Source of the DNA: Streptomyces sp. BK340 | GTDB taxonomy: Bacteria > Actinomycetota > Actinomycetes > Streptomycetales > Streptomycetaceae | Direction: 5' to 3' | Assembly (NCBI RefSeq): GCF_007827595.1 | Contig: NZ_VISR01000011.1 | Location: 168,925-232,924 of the forward strand | DNA length: 64,000 nucleotides | Part shown: one piece after another, positions 24,105 to 33,249 of the stretch | How positions within the stretch are numbered: the stretch's first letter is position 1 | How the letters are laid out: each line of letters begins with the position of its first letter | Notes under the pieces: generated by a model | What the model was told of the DNA's origin: nothing | What the model saw: only the letters and a program-made list of their open reading frames with translations | Database searches by the model: none | Translations under genes and position numbers: made by a program

Positions 24105-25694
24105 ATGCCCGCATCCGTGAACATCCTCGATGAACCCCTCTTCCCTGTGCGGTGGTTACCAGGAACCGACTACCACCCCGCTGGCGGGCCGGCTCGCGTG
24201 GGCCTGCTCGATCTGCTGCTGCACAGTCATGAGATCGAGGGTCTTGCTGTCGCGGACGCGCCCGCGCACGCTGCCCTCCTGCGCGTGCTGTACGCGTTGA
24301 CCGCGCGCGTCACCGGCCTGGACGAGGCGAAGGAAGGCCCCGACGACTGGCTCCTGATGCGCGAGGAGGTGCTGGCCGAGGAGCGTCTTCCCCAGAAAGC
24401 CATCGAGAGCTACTTCGCCCGCTACCGGGAGCGCTTCTTCCTCTTCGCCCCAGAGCCGGGCGGGCGGCCCTGGATGCAAGATCCACGGCTGCGTGACCAG
24501 TGCGATGCGGCCAGCACGGCCGGGGTGAACAAGCTGGTCGTGACCCGGCCGGCGGGCAACAACCACTCCTGGTTCCGGCACGCCAGCGACGCACGCCCCG
24601 ACTCAGCGACCGCCTCGGAGGCCGTCCTCAACCTGTTGACGTGGCACTACTACGGGCCGTCCGGGCGCTGCTCAGCTCGCGAGGTCAATGGGGCGACGAG
24701 TGCCAGTGCCAAGGCGGGTCCGCTGCGTACGAGCCTGTCGTATCACCCGGAGGGGGACACGCTGTTCGAGACGCTGCTGGCGGGTCTCGTTCCGCCGGCG
24801 CGGGAGGTAGACGCTGAGCGTGACCTGTGTCCGTGGGAGTGGGAAGAGCTGCCCGACCCCGACGGGCCGCCGCCTGCTGTGGTGGGCCCGTGTTCGCGGC
24901 TGACGGCCGGCTCCATGCACGCGCTGCTGCTCGTCCCTGACCCGGACGAAGGTGATCGGGTGCGGGATGCGTTCATCACCTGGGCCTACCGTTCTGGGCG
25001 TGGTACTCGGCCGGATGACGACTATCTGATCTGGCAGGTCAGCAAGCAGAGCAACACCTATCCGCGGCCGGCCGACTTTCGCCGGGCGTTGTGGCGGGAC
25101 CTGGATGCCTTGCTGTTGATCGATCCGCCGGGCGTTGCGCAGCCGCGGCGGCCGACGGTGTTCGAGTGGGCGGTTGAGGTGTCGCCGAACCTGCGTGTGC
25201 GGGCGTTGGGGTTCGAGCAGGACGGGCAGGCCAAGGACACCCAGTTCGTGGATGCCGTGACTCCGCCGGTGCTCGGGTTCGTGGAGAGGCGCTCGGCTCG
25301 TACCCAGCCTGCGGTCGGGCGGCTTCGGGCGCTGGGGGAGCGGTTCGGTGGCCGGCTGGACCGGGCGCTGCGCCGGGCGTGGCGCGCGTATGTGGACGAT
25401 CCGAAGGACGCTGCCCAGGCCTGGATCGAGGAGGGTGCCGCCCGATACTGGCCGGCCGCGGAACGGGTGTTCTGGGACCGGTTTGCCCTGCTGGACCGGA
25501 CGGGGACTGCGCTTGACGGCGGCTTGGACACCGCGGCCGCCCGGGCGTCGTTCCTTCAGCTCGCGATCCGGTCCTTCGACGACGTCACGGCGTCGGTGGC
25601 CGGCACCCAGCGCGGTGCGAAAGCGGTGGAGGAAGCCCGTATCGAGCTGTTCGGTGACCGCCGTAGCAAGCCCGCCGGCCGCGATGCCGCATGA
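24105..25694 (+). CDS. cse1: Cascade large subunit Cse1 (CasA/Cas8e)
   Basis: 529 aa, the subunit that reads the PAM and recruits Cas3. N-terminus (NILDEPLFPVRWLPG) and the central LVVTRPAGNNHSWFRHASD region are typical of Cse1; the C-terminal four-helix bundle is rich in Arg and Ala as usual. ATG chosen for GGGAG 5 bases upstream. An ATG 34 codons earlier lies inside the mini-CRISPR and was rejected. The TGA overlaps an in-frame ATG of the next gene, so the operon from here to cas2 is tightly packed. Confidence 0.95.
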   Translation: MPASVNILDEPLFPVRWLPGTDYHPAGGPARVGLLDLLLHSHEIEGLAVADAPAHAALLRVLYALTARVTGLDEAKEGPDDWLLMREEVLAEERLPQKAIESYFARYRERFFLFAPEPGGRPWMQDPRLRDQCDAASTAGVNKLVVTRPAGNNHSWFRHASDARPDSATASEAVLNLLTWHYYGPSGRCSAREVNGATSASAKAGPLRTSLSYHPEGDTLFETLLAGLVPPAREVDAERDLCPWEWEELPDPDGPPPAVVGPCSRLTAGSMHALLLVPDPDEGDRVRDAFITWAYRSGRGTRPDDDYLIWQVSKQSNTYPRPADFRRALWRDLDALLLIDPPGVAQPRRPTVFEWAVEVSPNLRVRALGFEQDGQAKDTQFVDAVTPPVLGFVERRSARTQPAVGRLRALGERFGGRLDRALRRAWRAYVDDPKDAAQAWIEEGAARYWPAAERVFWDRFALLDRTGTALDGGLDTAAARASFLQLAIRSFDDVTASVAGTQRGAKAVEEARIELFGDRRSKPAGRDAA

Positions 25695-25723
25695 ACCCGC
25701 CCCATGGTGAAGGAGTTTCGCCG

Positions 25724-26494
25724 GTGACTATCGTGTCACGCCCCTCGGCCGTGTCCGTTCCCGCGCAGCGCTCTGGCGCTGCGCCCCGTCTCGAGGGTTA
25801 CCGCAGGTTCACGGCTGCGGTCCTGCACGCGTGCGAGCGTGACCCGGGCGCCCGCGCGGCTCTGCGCTCCGGGCTAGGCAAGGACCTCGACGCGATGCCG
25901 CGGATGCACCGGGTCATCGCCCATTTGGTCCCGTCGGCTGCTAGCGAGGACACGCAGAGGGCGTATTACGCCGTCGCGGCCGTGATCGCTGAGCAGGCTC
26001 GGCGGCGGGGCCCCGCCGGCGACGACGGGGCCGAGGTCACCGTCGGCGAAGTGGGCCGGGCAGACGGCGAGGAAGAGCCGCGACCACATCCAACACCGTC
26101 GACGGAGGGCGGTCAGGACGGCCAAGACGGCCGGCCGGATTACGGGACGAGCCTGGGTGTGTCGTTCGCCCTGGCCGTGGTCGGCAGCCCTGGACGGGAA
26201 CGCCAGATGCGCCGAGGTACCGCGGAGAGCCGTCTGAACATCCTGTGCAAGCAGGGTGTGCTGGGCTTGCACCGGCACCTACCTGCCTCCGTCCGCTACC
26301 TGCGGTCCCTGGATGTGCCGGTGGACTGGGCGCGGCTGCTGCAGGACCTCGTTGACTGGCGCGAGCAGTCCGGGCGTGTGAAGCGGCGCTGGCTGCAGGA
26401 CTTCTACCGCCGCTGCCAGGAAGACGCTCGCCGCGAGGCCGACCGGAACGACAACGACGTGCAGGAGTCGGCGGGCGCCGACGGCGACGCATGA
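25724..26494 (+). CDS. cse2: Cascade small subunit Cse2 (CasB)
   Basis: 256 aa with the GTG used here (AAGGAG 8 bases upstream); an ATG 11 codons earlier overlaps the cse1 stop and is equally possible. The helical core is split by a Gly/Asp-rich insert (about 100-145), making it longer than the E. coli protein of about 160 residues. RGTAESRLNILCKQGVLGLH and the C-terminal WARLLQDLVDWREQSGRVKR are typical Cse2 helices that line the non-target strand groove. Two copies sit in each Cascade. Confidence 0.93.
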   Translation: MTIVSRPSAVSVPAQRSGAAPRLEGYRRFTAAVLHACERDPGARAALRSGLGKDLDAMPRMHRVIAHLVPSAASEDTQRAYYAVAAVIAEQARRRGPAGDDGAEVTVGEVGRADGEEEPRPHPTPSTEGGQDGQDGRPDYGTSLGVSFALAVVGSPGRERQMRRGTAESRLNILCKQGVLGLHRHLPASVRYLRSLDVPVDWARLLQDLVDWREQSGRVKRRWLQDFYRRCQEDARREADRNDNDVQESAGADGDA

Positions 26495-26562
26495 CCTGCC
26501 GCCACCCCGACCGCGTCCTGCGCAACCCCTTTACCGACCAGTGTGATCACCAAGGAGTACCC

Positions 26563-27744
26563 ATGACCGCGAAGCCCCCTGCCCGTTTCATCTGCGTCCA
26601 CGTTCTGCAGACGGTCCCGTTCGCCAACCTGAACCGTGACGACACCAATTCGGTCAAGACCGTCCAGTACGGGGGCGTCCTGCGCACCCGGGTCTCCAGC
26701 CAGTGCTGGAAGCGGGCAGTGCGCACCGATTTCCAGAACCGCATCGGGCAGAAGGCGCTGCGCACACGACGAGTCGGTGAGCGTGTCTCCCGCCAGCTGG
26801 CCGAAGAGCGCGGCTGGCCCCAGGAGCTGGCTGCGCGGGCCGGCGCGCACCTGGCCGTGGCCAGCGGTATCAAGTTCGAGCTCGAGGAGAAGGACAAGCA
26901 GGTCCAGGTCAACAAGGTCATCGGCAACGCGCTGGTGTATGTGCCGCAGACCGCCGTCACGGAGCTTGCCGATCTGGCGGAGGCGCACCGGGCGGAGCTG
27001 GAGAAGGCCAAGGACATCAAGAAGTCCAGCGACAAGAGCGTCCTGCCCAAGGACGAGGTGGCGGCTGTGCTGCGGACCCGCAACGGCGTGATCAACCTCT
27101 TCGGCCGGATGCTCGCCGAGGTCGACGACGCGGGCGTGGACGGCGCAGTCCAGGTTGCGCACGCCATGACCACCCACGCCACCGACATCGAGATCGACTA
27201 CTTCTCCGCTGTCGATGACGTCACCGACGACTGGAACGACTCCTCAGGCAGCGGCCACATGGGCCACGCTGAGTTCAGCGCCGGCACGTTCTACCGCTAC
27301 GCCACCATCGACCTGGCAGAACTCGCCGACAACCTCGGCGGCGACACGTCGGCCGCCCGGGAACTGGCCGAAGCCTTCCTGCACTCCTTCATCCAGTCAC
27401 TGCCGCAGGCGAAGAAGAACTCCACCGCCCCCAACACCCCGCCGGACCTCATCCACCTCACCGTGCGTGCCGACCGACCGCTCTCGCTGGCCGCAGCGTT
27501 CGAAAAGCCCGTCCGGATGGCCACCGACGGAGGATTCGCCGCCGCCTCCCGCGACGCCCTCGCCCAGTACGCCGACGCCGTGAACACGTTCATGGGCGAC
27601 GAGAGCATCCTCCGCGCCGGCTGGACGGGCCTGGACGCGAAGGACCACACGGGTCTCGGAGACCGGCACGTCTCCGTCACCGGCCTGGTCACCGCCGCAA
27701 TCGAGACGGCGTTCGCCACCGGCGGCTCCGGGGCTGCCGCGTGA
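26563..27744 (+). CDS. cas7e: Cascade backbone Cas7e (CasC/Cse4)
   Basis: 393 aa crRNA-coating subunit present six times per complex. Opening FICVHVLQTVPFANLNRDD and NSVKTVQYGGVLRTRVSSQC are hallmarks, as is the later HATDIEIDYFSAVDD thumb-region segment and the GHMGHAEFSAGTFYRYATID strand. Its beta-hairpin thumbs displace every sixth crRNA base, which matters for the mini-CRISPR match. ATG with AAGGAG 5 bases upstream; 68 bases separate it from cse2. Confidence 0.96.
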   Translation: MTAKPPARFICVHVLQTVPFANLNRDDTNSVKTVQYGGVLRTRVSSQCWKRAVRTDFQNRIGQKALRTRRVGERVSRQLAEERGWPQELAARAGAHLAVASGIKFELEEKDKQVQVNKVIGNALVYVPQTAVTELADLAEAHRAELEKAKDIKKSSDKSVLPKDEVAAVLRTRNGVINLFGRMLAEVDDAGVDGAVQVAHAMTTHATDIEIDYFSAVDDVTDDWNDSSGSGHMGHAEFSAGTFYRYATIDLAELADNLGGDTSAARELAEAFLHSFIQSLPQAKKNSTAPNTPPDLIHLTVRADRPLSLAAAFEKPVRMATDGGFAAASRDALAQYADAVNTFMGDESILRAGWTGLDAKDHTGLGDRHVSVTGLVTAAIETAFATGGSGAAA

Positions 27745-28628
27745 GCGTCCCCAGCACTGCGCCTGCCGCTGCGGCAGTCCCCGTCCGGGCGGGACGGGGA
27801 CTGCTGCTCCACTGCGGTGGCCCCCTGCAGTCATGGGGGCACCACAGCCACTTCAACCAGCGGGACACCGCCGCGTTCCCGACCCGCTCCGGCATCATCG
27901 GCCTCCTCGCCGCAGCCCTGGGCCGCGGCCGGGGTGAGCCGATCGACGACCTCGCCCAGCTACGGATCACCATTCGTGTGGACCGGCCCGGTGTTCTGCT
28001 GCGCGACCTGCACACGGTCGGCGGAGGCCTGCCCGCCTCGGAAACCGTCACCACAGCCCAGGGCAAGAAACGCTCAGGGGACACCACCACGCTGCTGTCG
28101 CACCGCTACTACCTCGCCGACGCCGCGTTCACCGTCGCCGTCACCCCCGCATCGGACACCCCGGGGCAAGCCGAGCTCCTCCAGGAGTGCGCCACCGCCC
28201 TGCGGGCTCCGCGCTGGCCGCTCTACCTCGGCAGGCGCGCGTGTCCCCCGGCCGGCCCCCTGTTGCTGGGCGTTTTCGACGACGCACTCCACCACCTGGT
28301 GCGCCTTCCCCTTGCCGCCTCCGCCCCCCGCGCCGGCAGCCCAACTGGCGTGGTGGAGTTCGTCGCCGACCAGCCGCTCAACCGACTCCCCCTGCCCGAC
28401 TCCACCCGCGCGTCCGACCCGGCCGACGCTGCCCAGCCCGCAGCACGCATCAACGACCAGCCGGCCACCTTCCACCCGCGACTGCGCACCTATCGGGCAA
28501 GGCCGCTATATCGGCGCACCTTCACTCCGCTCCCTGACCAGTGGGGCGGCCTGGGCGTCGACTACCTCGCCTGCGTTGCCGCCTACCTGGACCAGGCCCT
28601 GCCTGCCCGCGAAGGGAACCCCGGATGA
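27741..28628 (+). CDS. cas5e: Cascade Cas5e (CasD)
   Basis: 295 aa subunit that caps the 5' handle of the crRNA. The start region GLLLHCGGPLQSWGHHSHF and RSGIIGLLAAALGRGRGEP are diagnostic of Cas5e. GTG start overlaps the cas7e stop by four bases and its own stop overlaps the cas6e ATG. A Pro/Ala-rich insert near residues 190-230 makes it longer than the E. coli protein (about 224 aa). Confidence 0.95.
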   Translation: MSVPSTAPAAAAVPVRAGRGLLLHCGGPLQSWGHHSHFNQRDTAAFPTRSGIIGLLAAALGRGRGEPIDDLAQLRITIRVDRPGVLLRDLHTVGGGLPASETVTTAQGKKRSGDTTTLLSHRYYLADAAFTVAVTPASDTPGQAELLQECATALRAPRWPLYLGRRACPPAGPLLLGVFDDALHHLVRLPLAASAPRAGSPTGVVEFVADQPLNRLPLPDSTRASDPADAAQPAARINDQPATFHPRLRTYRARPLYRRTFTPLPDQWGGLGVDYLACVAAYLDQALPAREGNPG

Positions 28629-29299
28629 GCGCCCTGTGGCTGACCCGTATCGTCCCCAACGCCGCCTCCCGGGAGGCGCGCCGCGACCTCGCCGATGCCG
28701 TTGGGCTCCATCGGAGGCTGATGAGCGTCTTCCCCGACCAGGCCGGGCCCGACCCGCGCGCCGCACTGGGTGTCCTGCACCGCATCGAGGACGCCCCCGC
28801 CGGCCCGTACATCCTCCTGCAGTCCGGACACCAGCCGGACCTCAGCCGGCTGCCCGAGCACTACGGCCATGCAGCCACCCGCCAGGTCGGCCCCCTCCTG
28901 GCGGCACTGCGCTCGGGAGCACATATCAACTTCCGCTGCACTGCCAGCCCCGTGCGCAAGCCCGGCGCCACCACCCGCGCCCTGTACAACCTCCCTGCCG
29001 TCGTCCCGCTTCACGGCGCCCATGCCGAGGAGTGGTGGCTGCGGCAAGCGGACACCGCCGGACTGAAAGTCCTCACCCTGCACGCGCAGCCGCTGGACAG
29101 CGCCACGGGCATCCGCGGCCAGCGTGGCAGCGGCGACCAGCAGCGCGTCCGCCACGCCCGTACACGCTTCGACGGCACCGCCGTCGTCATCGACCCCGAC
29201 CTGGTCCGTACAAAGATCACTGAGGGCATCGGGCGAGGCAAGGCCTACGGTTGTGGGCTGCTGACCATCGCCCCCTGCCGCAGCAGCAGCGCAACATGA
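28625..29299 (+). CDS. cas6e: crRNA endonuclease Cas6e (CasE)
   Basis: 224 aa ferredoxin-fold RNase that cuts below the repeat hairpin and remains bound to it. H29 in ADAVGLHRRLMSVFP is placed like the catalytic His of the family, and the glycine-rich GRGKAYGCGLLTIAP loop lies at the C-terminus as expected. The repeats in three sequence variants (arrays 1a, 1b and 2) would all have to be processed by this single enzyme. ATGA overlaps on both sides with cas5e and cas1. Confidence 0.95.
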   Translation: MSALWLTRIVPNAASREARRDLADAVGLHRRLMSVFPDQAGPDPRAALGVLHRIEDAPAGPYILLQSGHQPDLSRLPEHYGHAATRQVGPLLAALRSGAHINFRCTASPVRKPGATTRALYNLPAVVPLHGAHAEEWWLRQADTAGLKVLTLHAQPLDSATGIRGQRGSGDQQRVRHARTRFDGTAVVIDPDLVRTKITEGIGRGKAYGCGLLTIAPCRSSSAT

Positions 29300-30270
29300 G
29301 CGCCCCTTCCAGCACCGAAGCGCGCCGCAGGCTCGCGGCCCCCACCGTAGCCATGCTGCCCCGTATCGCCGACTCGCTGTCCTTCCTCTACCTGGACATC
29401 GTTCGCGTCCTCCAGGACGACACCGGAGTCTGCGCCGAGATCACCAGCGAACGACACGGCAAGGAAACGGTGTACCTGCCAACCGCCGCTCTCAGCTGCG
29501 TCCTTCTGGGTCCGGGTACCTCCATCACGGCACGGGCTCTGACCACCCTCGCCCGACACGGCACCACTGTCCTCGTCTCCGGATCCGGCGGCGTCCGCTG
29601 CTATGCCGCAGCGCAGCCGGAGTCACTGAGCACTACCTGGCTCGAGCGCCAAGCCCGTTCCTGGGCCAACAACGGCTCCCGCCTCGCGGTGGCAACCGCC
29701 ATGTACGAAAAGCGTTTCGGCTCCGGTACCGCTCCGGCCGGCACCACGCTGGAGCAACTGCGCGGCATGGAAGGACAGCGCGTCAAGGCGCAATATCGGC
29801 TCCTCGCGCAGCAGTACAAGATCGGCCGTTTCCGTCGTGCCTACGACCCTGCGCAATGGCATGATCAGGATCCGGTCAACCTCGCGTTGTCCTCGGCCAA
29901 CACCTGCCTGTACGGCATCGTCCACGCCGCCATCCTTGCCCTGGGCTGCTCGCCCGCTCTCGGCATCGTCCACAGCGGCAACCAGCAGGCCCTCGTCTAC
30001 GACATCGCCGACCTCTACAAAGCCGAACTCACGGTCCCCCTGGCCTTTTCACTGCACGCCTCCACCAACCCGGAAGCAGAAGCTCGCCGCTCATTCCGTG
30101 ACGGGCTGCGCCTCTTCAGACTCCTGCCTCGCATCGTCCACGACATCCAGGAACTCCTCGATCCCGGTGGCAACAGGGAAGCCCCCGACCCCGAGGAGCA
30201 ACTGATCGACCTCTGGGACCCTGTAGCCGGACCTCTGCCTGGCGGAGCCAACCACGGAGGTGGGCCATGA
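29296..30270 (+). CDS. cas1: CRISPR integrase Cas1 (type I-E)
   Basis: 324 aa integrase that inserts new spacers. The metal ligands are visible as E159 (RGMEGQRVK), H226 (GIVHSGNQQ) and D236/D239 (ALVYDIADLYKAE). The N-terminal SFLYLDIVRVLQDD and the Gly-rich TVLVSGSGGV strand match I-E Cas1. The protein has a somewhat extended C-terminal tail. All catalytic residues are kept, so adaptation should be active, in line with the uniform leader-proximal repeats. Confidence 0.96.
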   Translation: MSAPSSTEARRRLAAPTVAMLPRIADSLSFLYLDIVRVLQDDTGVCAEITSERHGKETVYLPTAALSCVLLGPGTSITARALTTLARHGTTVLVSGSGGVRCYAAAQPESLSTTWLERQARSWANNGSRLAVATAMYEKRFGSGTAPAGTTLEQLRGMEGQRVKAQYRLLAQQYKIGRFRRAYDPAQWHDQDPVNLALSSANTCLYGIVHAAILALGCSPALGIVHSGNQQALVYDIADLYKAELTVPLAFSLHASTNPEAEARRSFRDGLRLFRLLPRIVHDIQELLDPGGNREAPDPEEQLIDLWDPVAGPLPGGANHGGGP

Positions 30271-30298
30271 GCCCTGCACGAGTTGAGGTGCACCCAAC

Positions 30299-30610
30299 AT
30301 GGCCGCGATGATCGTCCTCTCCGCCTCCGCCGTCCCCGACCACCTCAGAGGTGCCCTCACCCGCTGGCTCCTCGAAGTCACGCCCCAGCTATACATCGGC
30401 ACGGTCTCGGCTCGCATCCGCGATGAGCTCTGGGAGGCCGTCACTGCCTGCGCCGGCGACGGCACCGCCGTGTTGGCCTACCCCAGTAACAACGAACAGG
30501 GATTTGAGGTACGCACCGCTGGCACCCAACGCCGAACACCAGTCGATTTCGACGGGCTTACGCTCATGTCGTTCGCGAGAGATACTAAAGAACTAGCAAA
30601 CCGGCTCTAA
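30299..30610 (+). CDS. cas2: CRISPR adaptation protein Cas2 (type I-E)
   Basis: 103 aa Cas2e: MIVLSASAVPDHLRGALTRW and YIGTVSARIRDELWEAVTAC are diagnostic of the E-type Cas2, which bridges two Cas1 dimers. ATG with GAGGTG upstream; the internal ATG three codons later is a possible alternative. The 3' end overlaps the array 2 leader: the TAAAG element and 20 following bases lie inside the last codons, so gene and leader constrain each other. Confidence 0.95.
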   Translation: MAAMIVLSASAVPDHLRGALTRWLLEVTPQLYIGTVSARIRDELWEAVTACAGDGTAVLAYPSNNEQGFEVRTAGTQRRTPVDFDGLTLMSFARDTKELANRL

Positions 30611-30628
30611 CAGCGCAGGTCAGGAAGT
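30586..30628 (+). promoter_or_regulatory. leader of CRISPR array 2
   Basis: TAAAG at 30586-30590 lies exactly 38 bases before the first repeat and the terminal 16 bases are GCGCAGGTCAGGAAGT, identical to the array 1a leader. Half of this leader is coding sequence of cas2. By analogy with E. coli the leader drives array transcription and marks the integration site; the TAAAG block may be the adaptation motif or an IHF-like recognition site. Confidence 0.8.
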
Positions 30629-32663
30629 GTCCTCTCCGCGCGAGCGGAGGTGAGCCGTCGGGTCCAGCTTGTGCACGGCGCCCCCGTACGTCCTCTCCGC
30701 GCGAGCGGAGGTGAGCCGAGAGGTCCCCGTGACCACTGAGATTACCTTCCGTCCTCTCCGCGCGAGCGGAGGTGAGCCGGTCGACGGCCTGTTCAACAGC
30801 AGCGGCGAACTGTCCTCTCCGCGCGAGCGGAGGTGAGCCGCGAGCGAAGCTCTCCATGAACTTCGAGAATCCGTCCTCTCCGCGCGAGCGGAGGTGAGCC
30901 GCGGCTCCCCAGCCCCATGACCGTGAAGACCGCGTCCTCTCCGCGCGAGCGGAGGTGAGCCGTTCCCGGACGTCTCCTCCGCCGTCTGCGAAACGTCCTC
31001 TCCGCGCGAGCGGAGGTGAGCCGGAGACGAGGCTGTCCTGCATCAGCTCGGATGGGTCCTCTCCGCGCGAGCGGAGGTGAGCCGCTGGTAGGCGAGAGCG
31101 AGGTTCCGCCACACGTGTCCTCTCCGCGCGAGCGGAGGTGAGCCTCCCCTTCCCCCTCCGAAGGGGAGACTGTGTTCGTCCTCTCCGCGCGAGCGGAGGT
31201 GAGCCGGCGATCAGGGTGCTGCCCAGGACGTTGAGCCCGTCCTCTCCGCGCGAGCGGAGGTGAGCCGTGAGGTAGACCCCCATGGTTGCAACACGAGTCG
31301 TCCTCTCCGCGCGAGCGGAGGTGAGCCGTCATGGAGGACACGGCGTCGACGATGTACACGGTCCTCTCCGCGCGAGCGGAGGTGAGCCGCATGCAATTTC
31401 AGGATGACTTGGCCGCGGGCAGTCCTCTCCGCGCGAGCGGAGGTGAGCCGGCAGGGTGCTGCCGTCGGCGAACGTGCCGTCCGTCCTCTCCGCGCGAGCG
31501 GAGGTGAGCCGGGCATGTCCCAGGCCCGCCCCTGCCACAACACGTCCTCTCCGCGCGAGCGGAGGTGAGCCGATGCAGGATTTGGCCTCGGCGTTCGGGT
31601 CCGGGTCCTCTCCGCGCGAGCGGAGGTGAGCCATTTCCGGCTCGGCCTCGTCGGGCTGCGCCTGCGTCCTCTCCGCGCGAGCGGAGGTGAGCCGCCGAAG
31701 GTCAGCCTCGCGCACGTCGTGTACGCGTCCTCTCCGCGCGAGCGGAGGTGAGCCGAAGCTCGGCGAGCGGCACGGCTTCAGTGTCGTGTCCTCTCCGCGC
31801 GAGCGGAGGTGAGCCGCCCACCACCAGGCCCGCGGTGCGGGCGGTGGCGTCCTCTCCGCGCGAGCGGAGGTGAGCCGAACCTCGACAAGGTCGGCAAGCG
31901 GGGCGGCACGTCCTCTCCGCGCGAGCGGAGGTGAGCCACGTTCTCAGAGACGACTGCCTCCATGAACGTCGTCCTCTCCGCGCGAGCGGAGGTGAGCCGC
32001 CACCCGAGTCGGGGGAGGAATCGCCGGAACCGTCCTCTCCGCGCGAGCGGAGGTGAGCCGCCGTTCACCTACCACCCGCATCCGAAGACGAAGTCCTCTC
32101 CGCGCGAGCGGAGGTGAGCCGCCCGCCACCAGGGCTGGCTCACCGCCCACAACGTCCTCTCCGCGCGAGCGGAGGTGAGCCGCATGTCGTTAGGCATGGG
32201 TGGTCCCCTCTCAGGTCCTCTCCGCGCGAGCGGAGGTGAGCCGGAGCACCCCGAGCCGTGACCGATATCCCCCAGGTCCTCTCCGCGCGAGCGGAGGTGA
32301 GCCGGTCCCGTAGTCCTCGCCGTTCTCACCGGTGATGTCCTCTCCGCGCGAGCGGAGGTGAGCCGGCCGCCGTCGACTTCGCCAAGCAGATCTGCCGGTC
32401 CTCTCCGCGCGAGCGGAGGTGAGCCGGCCTGGGGATTCCCTCGGCTATCGGCGGCCGCGTCCTGTCCGCGCGAGCGGAGGTGAGCCGGGGTACATCAGGC
32501 ACCGCCCTTGGGGGCCTGGGTCCTCTCCGCGCGAGCGGAGGTGAGCCGATGCCCCGGACCGTGATGGCCCGGGGCGATCGGTCCTCTCCGCGCGAGCGGA
32601 GGTGAGCCGCCGATGGGGGGCACGGTCGACGACGCCAACCGGTCCTCTCCGCGTGAGCGGAGG
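30629..32663 (+). CRISPR. CRISPR array 2, 34 repeats
   Basis: Thirty-four repeats at an exact 61-base period, giving 33 spacers of 32 bases. The repeat begins GTCCTCTCCGCG and ends GGAGGTGAGCCG with a 6-bp stem and GCGA loop. Copies are almost uniform; the one at 32459 has GTCCTGTCC and a few have a changed last base. The final copy (32642) carries GCGTGAGCGG and breaks off after about 22 bases into non-repeat DNA. Leader and cas2 lie at the left, so the oldest spacers are at the right. Confidence 0.98.
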
Positions 32664-33156
32664 GCTATCGGGTGCGGGACATCTGTGGCGAACGGCGTAT
32701 GGCATTCCGGGCTCGAGAGGGTTCTCGAGCTGGACAGGGAAGACCTGGGCCTCGTTGACGCAGCCTCCAGCCTCAGCGTGCCCGACCTGATGGAAGAGTT
32801 CATCCGCCCCGTGGCCGAGCGGGACCGGGACCTGCTGCTCTGCGTGGAGATCAGCCATGGGCGCCCCTTTACGTGCGCAAGCACCGCGGCCCCGGCGGCG
32901 CCCTCCGCCTACGTGCCGCTCACCTCCCGACGACCTGCCGTGTACGGAGAGTCTCCTTCCCGCCTGCCGATCCGACGAGCTGACGCAGCACCGCAGGTGG
33001 GCCGAGGAGGAAGCCCGCGCAGCAGCCAGTGCCCGTCTTGCCCGCCGCCAAGACAACGCGGGCGGCGTGCTCCGACACGCCGAATGGATGGCCTTCAGCA
33101 GATTCCAAACCCCCTGGCAAGACGGGCATCTGGCCACTGAACTCCCTTGTAAATAG
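32664..33156 (+). pseudogene. gene debris next to array 2
   Basis: Two coding-like segments in different frames and no intact gene. One reads VLELDREDLGLVDAASSLSV and DLMEEFIRPVAERDRDLLLC before degenerating; the other, closed by a stop at 33156, reads ELTQHRRWAEEEARAAASAR and LARRQDNAGGVLRHAEWMAF. Both look like pieces of real proteins cut at 5' ends. An ATG at 32857 would open the second frame but without a clear RBS. Function not recognised. Confidence 0.4.
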
Positions 33157-33249
33157 GGCTTGTTCGCCGGATCGGAGGGACTCGGAACTGACGGGGTGAG
33201 GGGTAGCCTGAGGCCTCCCTCTTGATCCCTTCGCGGAGGTGCGCACCCG

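Noticed and set aside
29011..29299. Programmed frameshift within the cas operon
   Set aside because: All cas frames are intact; overlaps are ordinary ATGA/GTGA couplings.
30585..32330. Frames reading repeated SPPLARRG or LTSARAERT peptides
   Set aside because: Translated CRISPR repeats; the 61-base period creates artificial repeating peptides.
30629..32641. Self-targeting spacers against genes of this window
   Set aside because: None noticed by eye, but I could not run a systematic search; a spacer-to-window alignment is needed.
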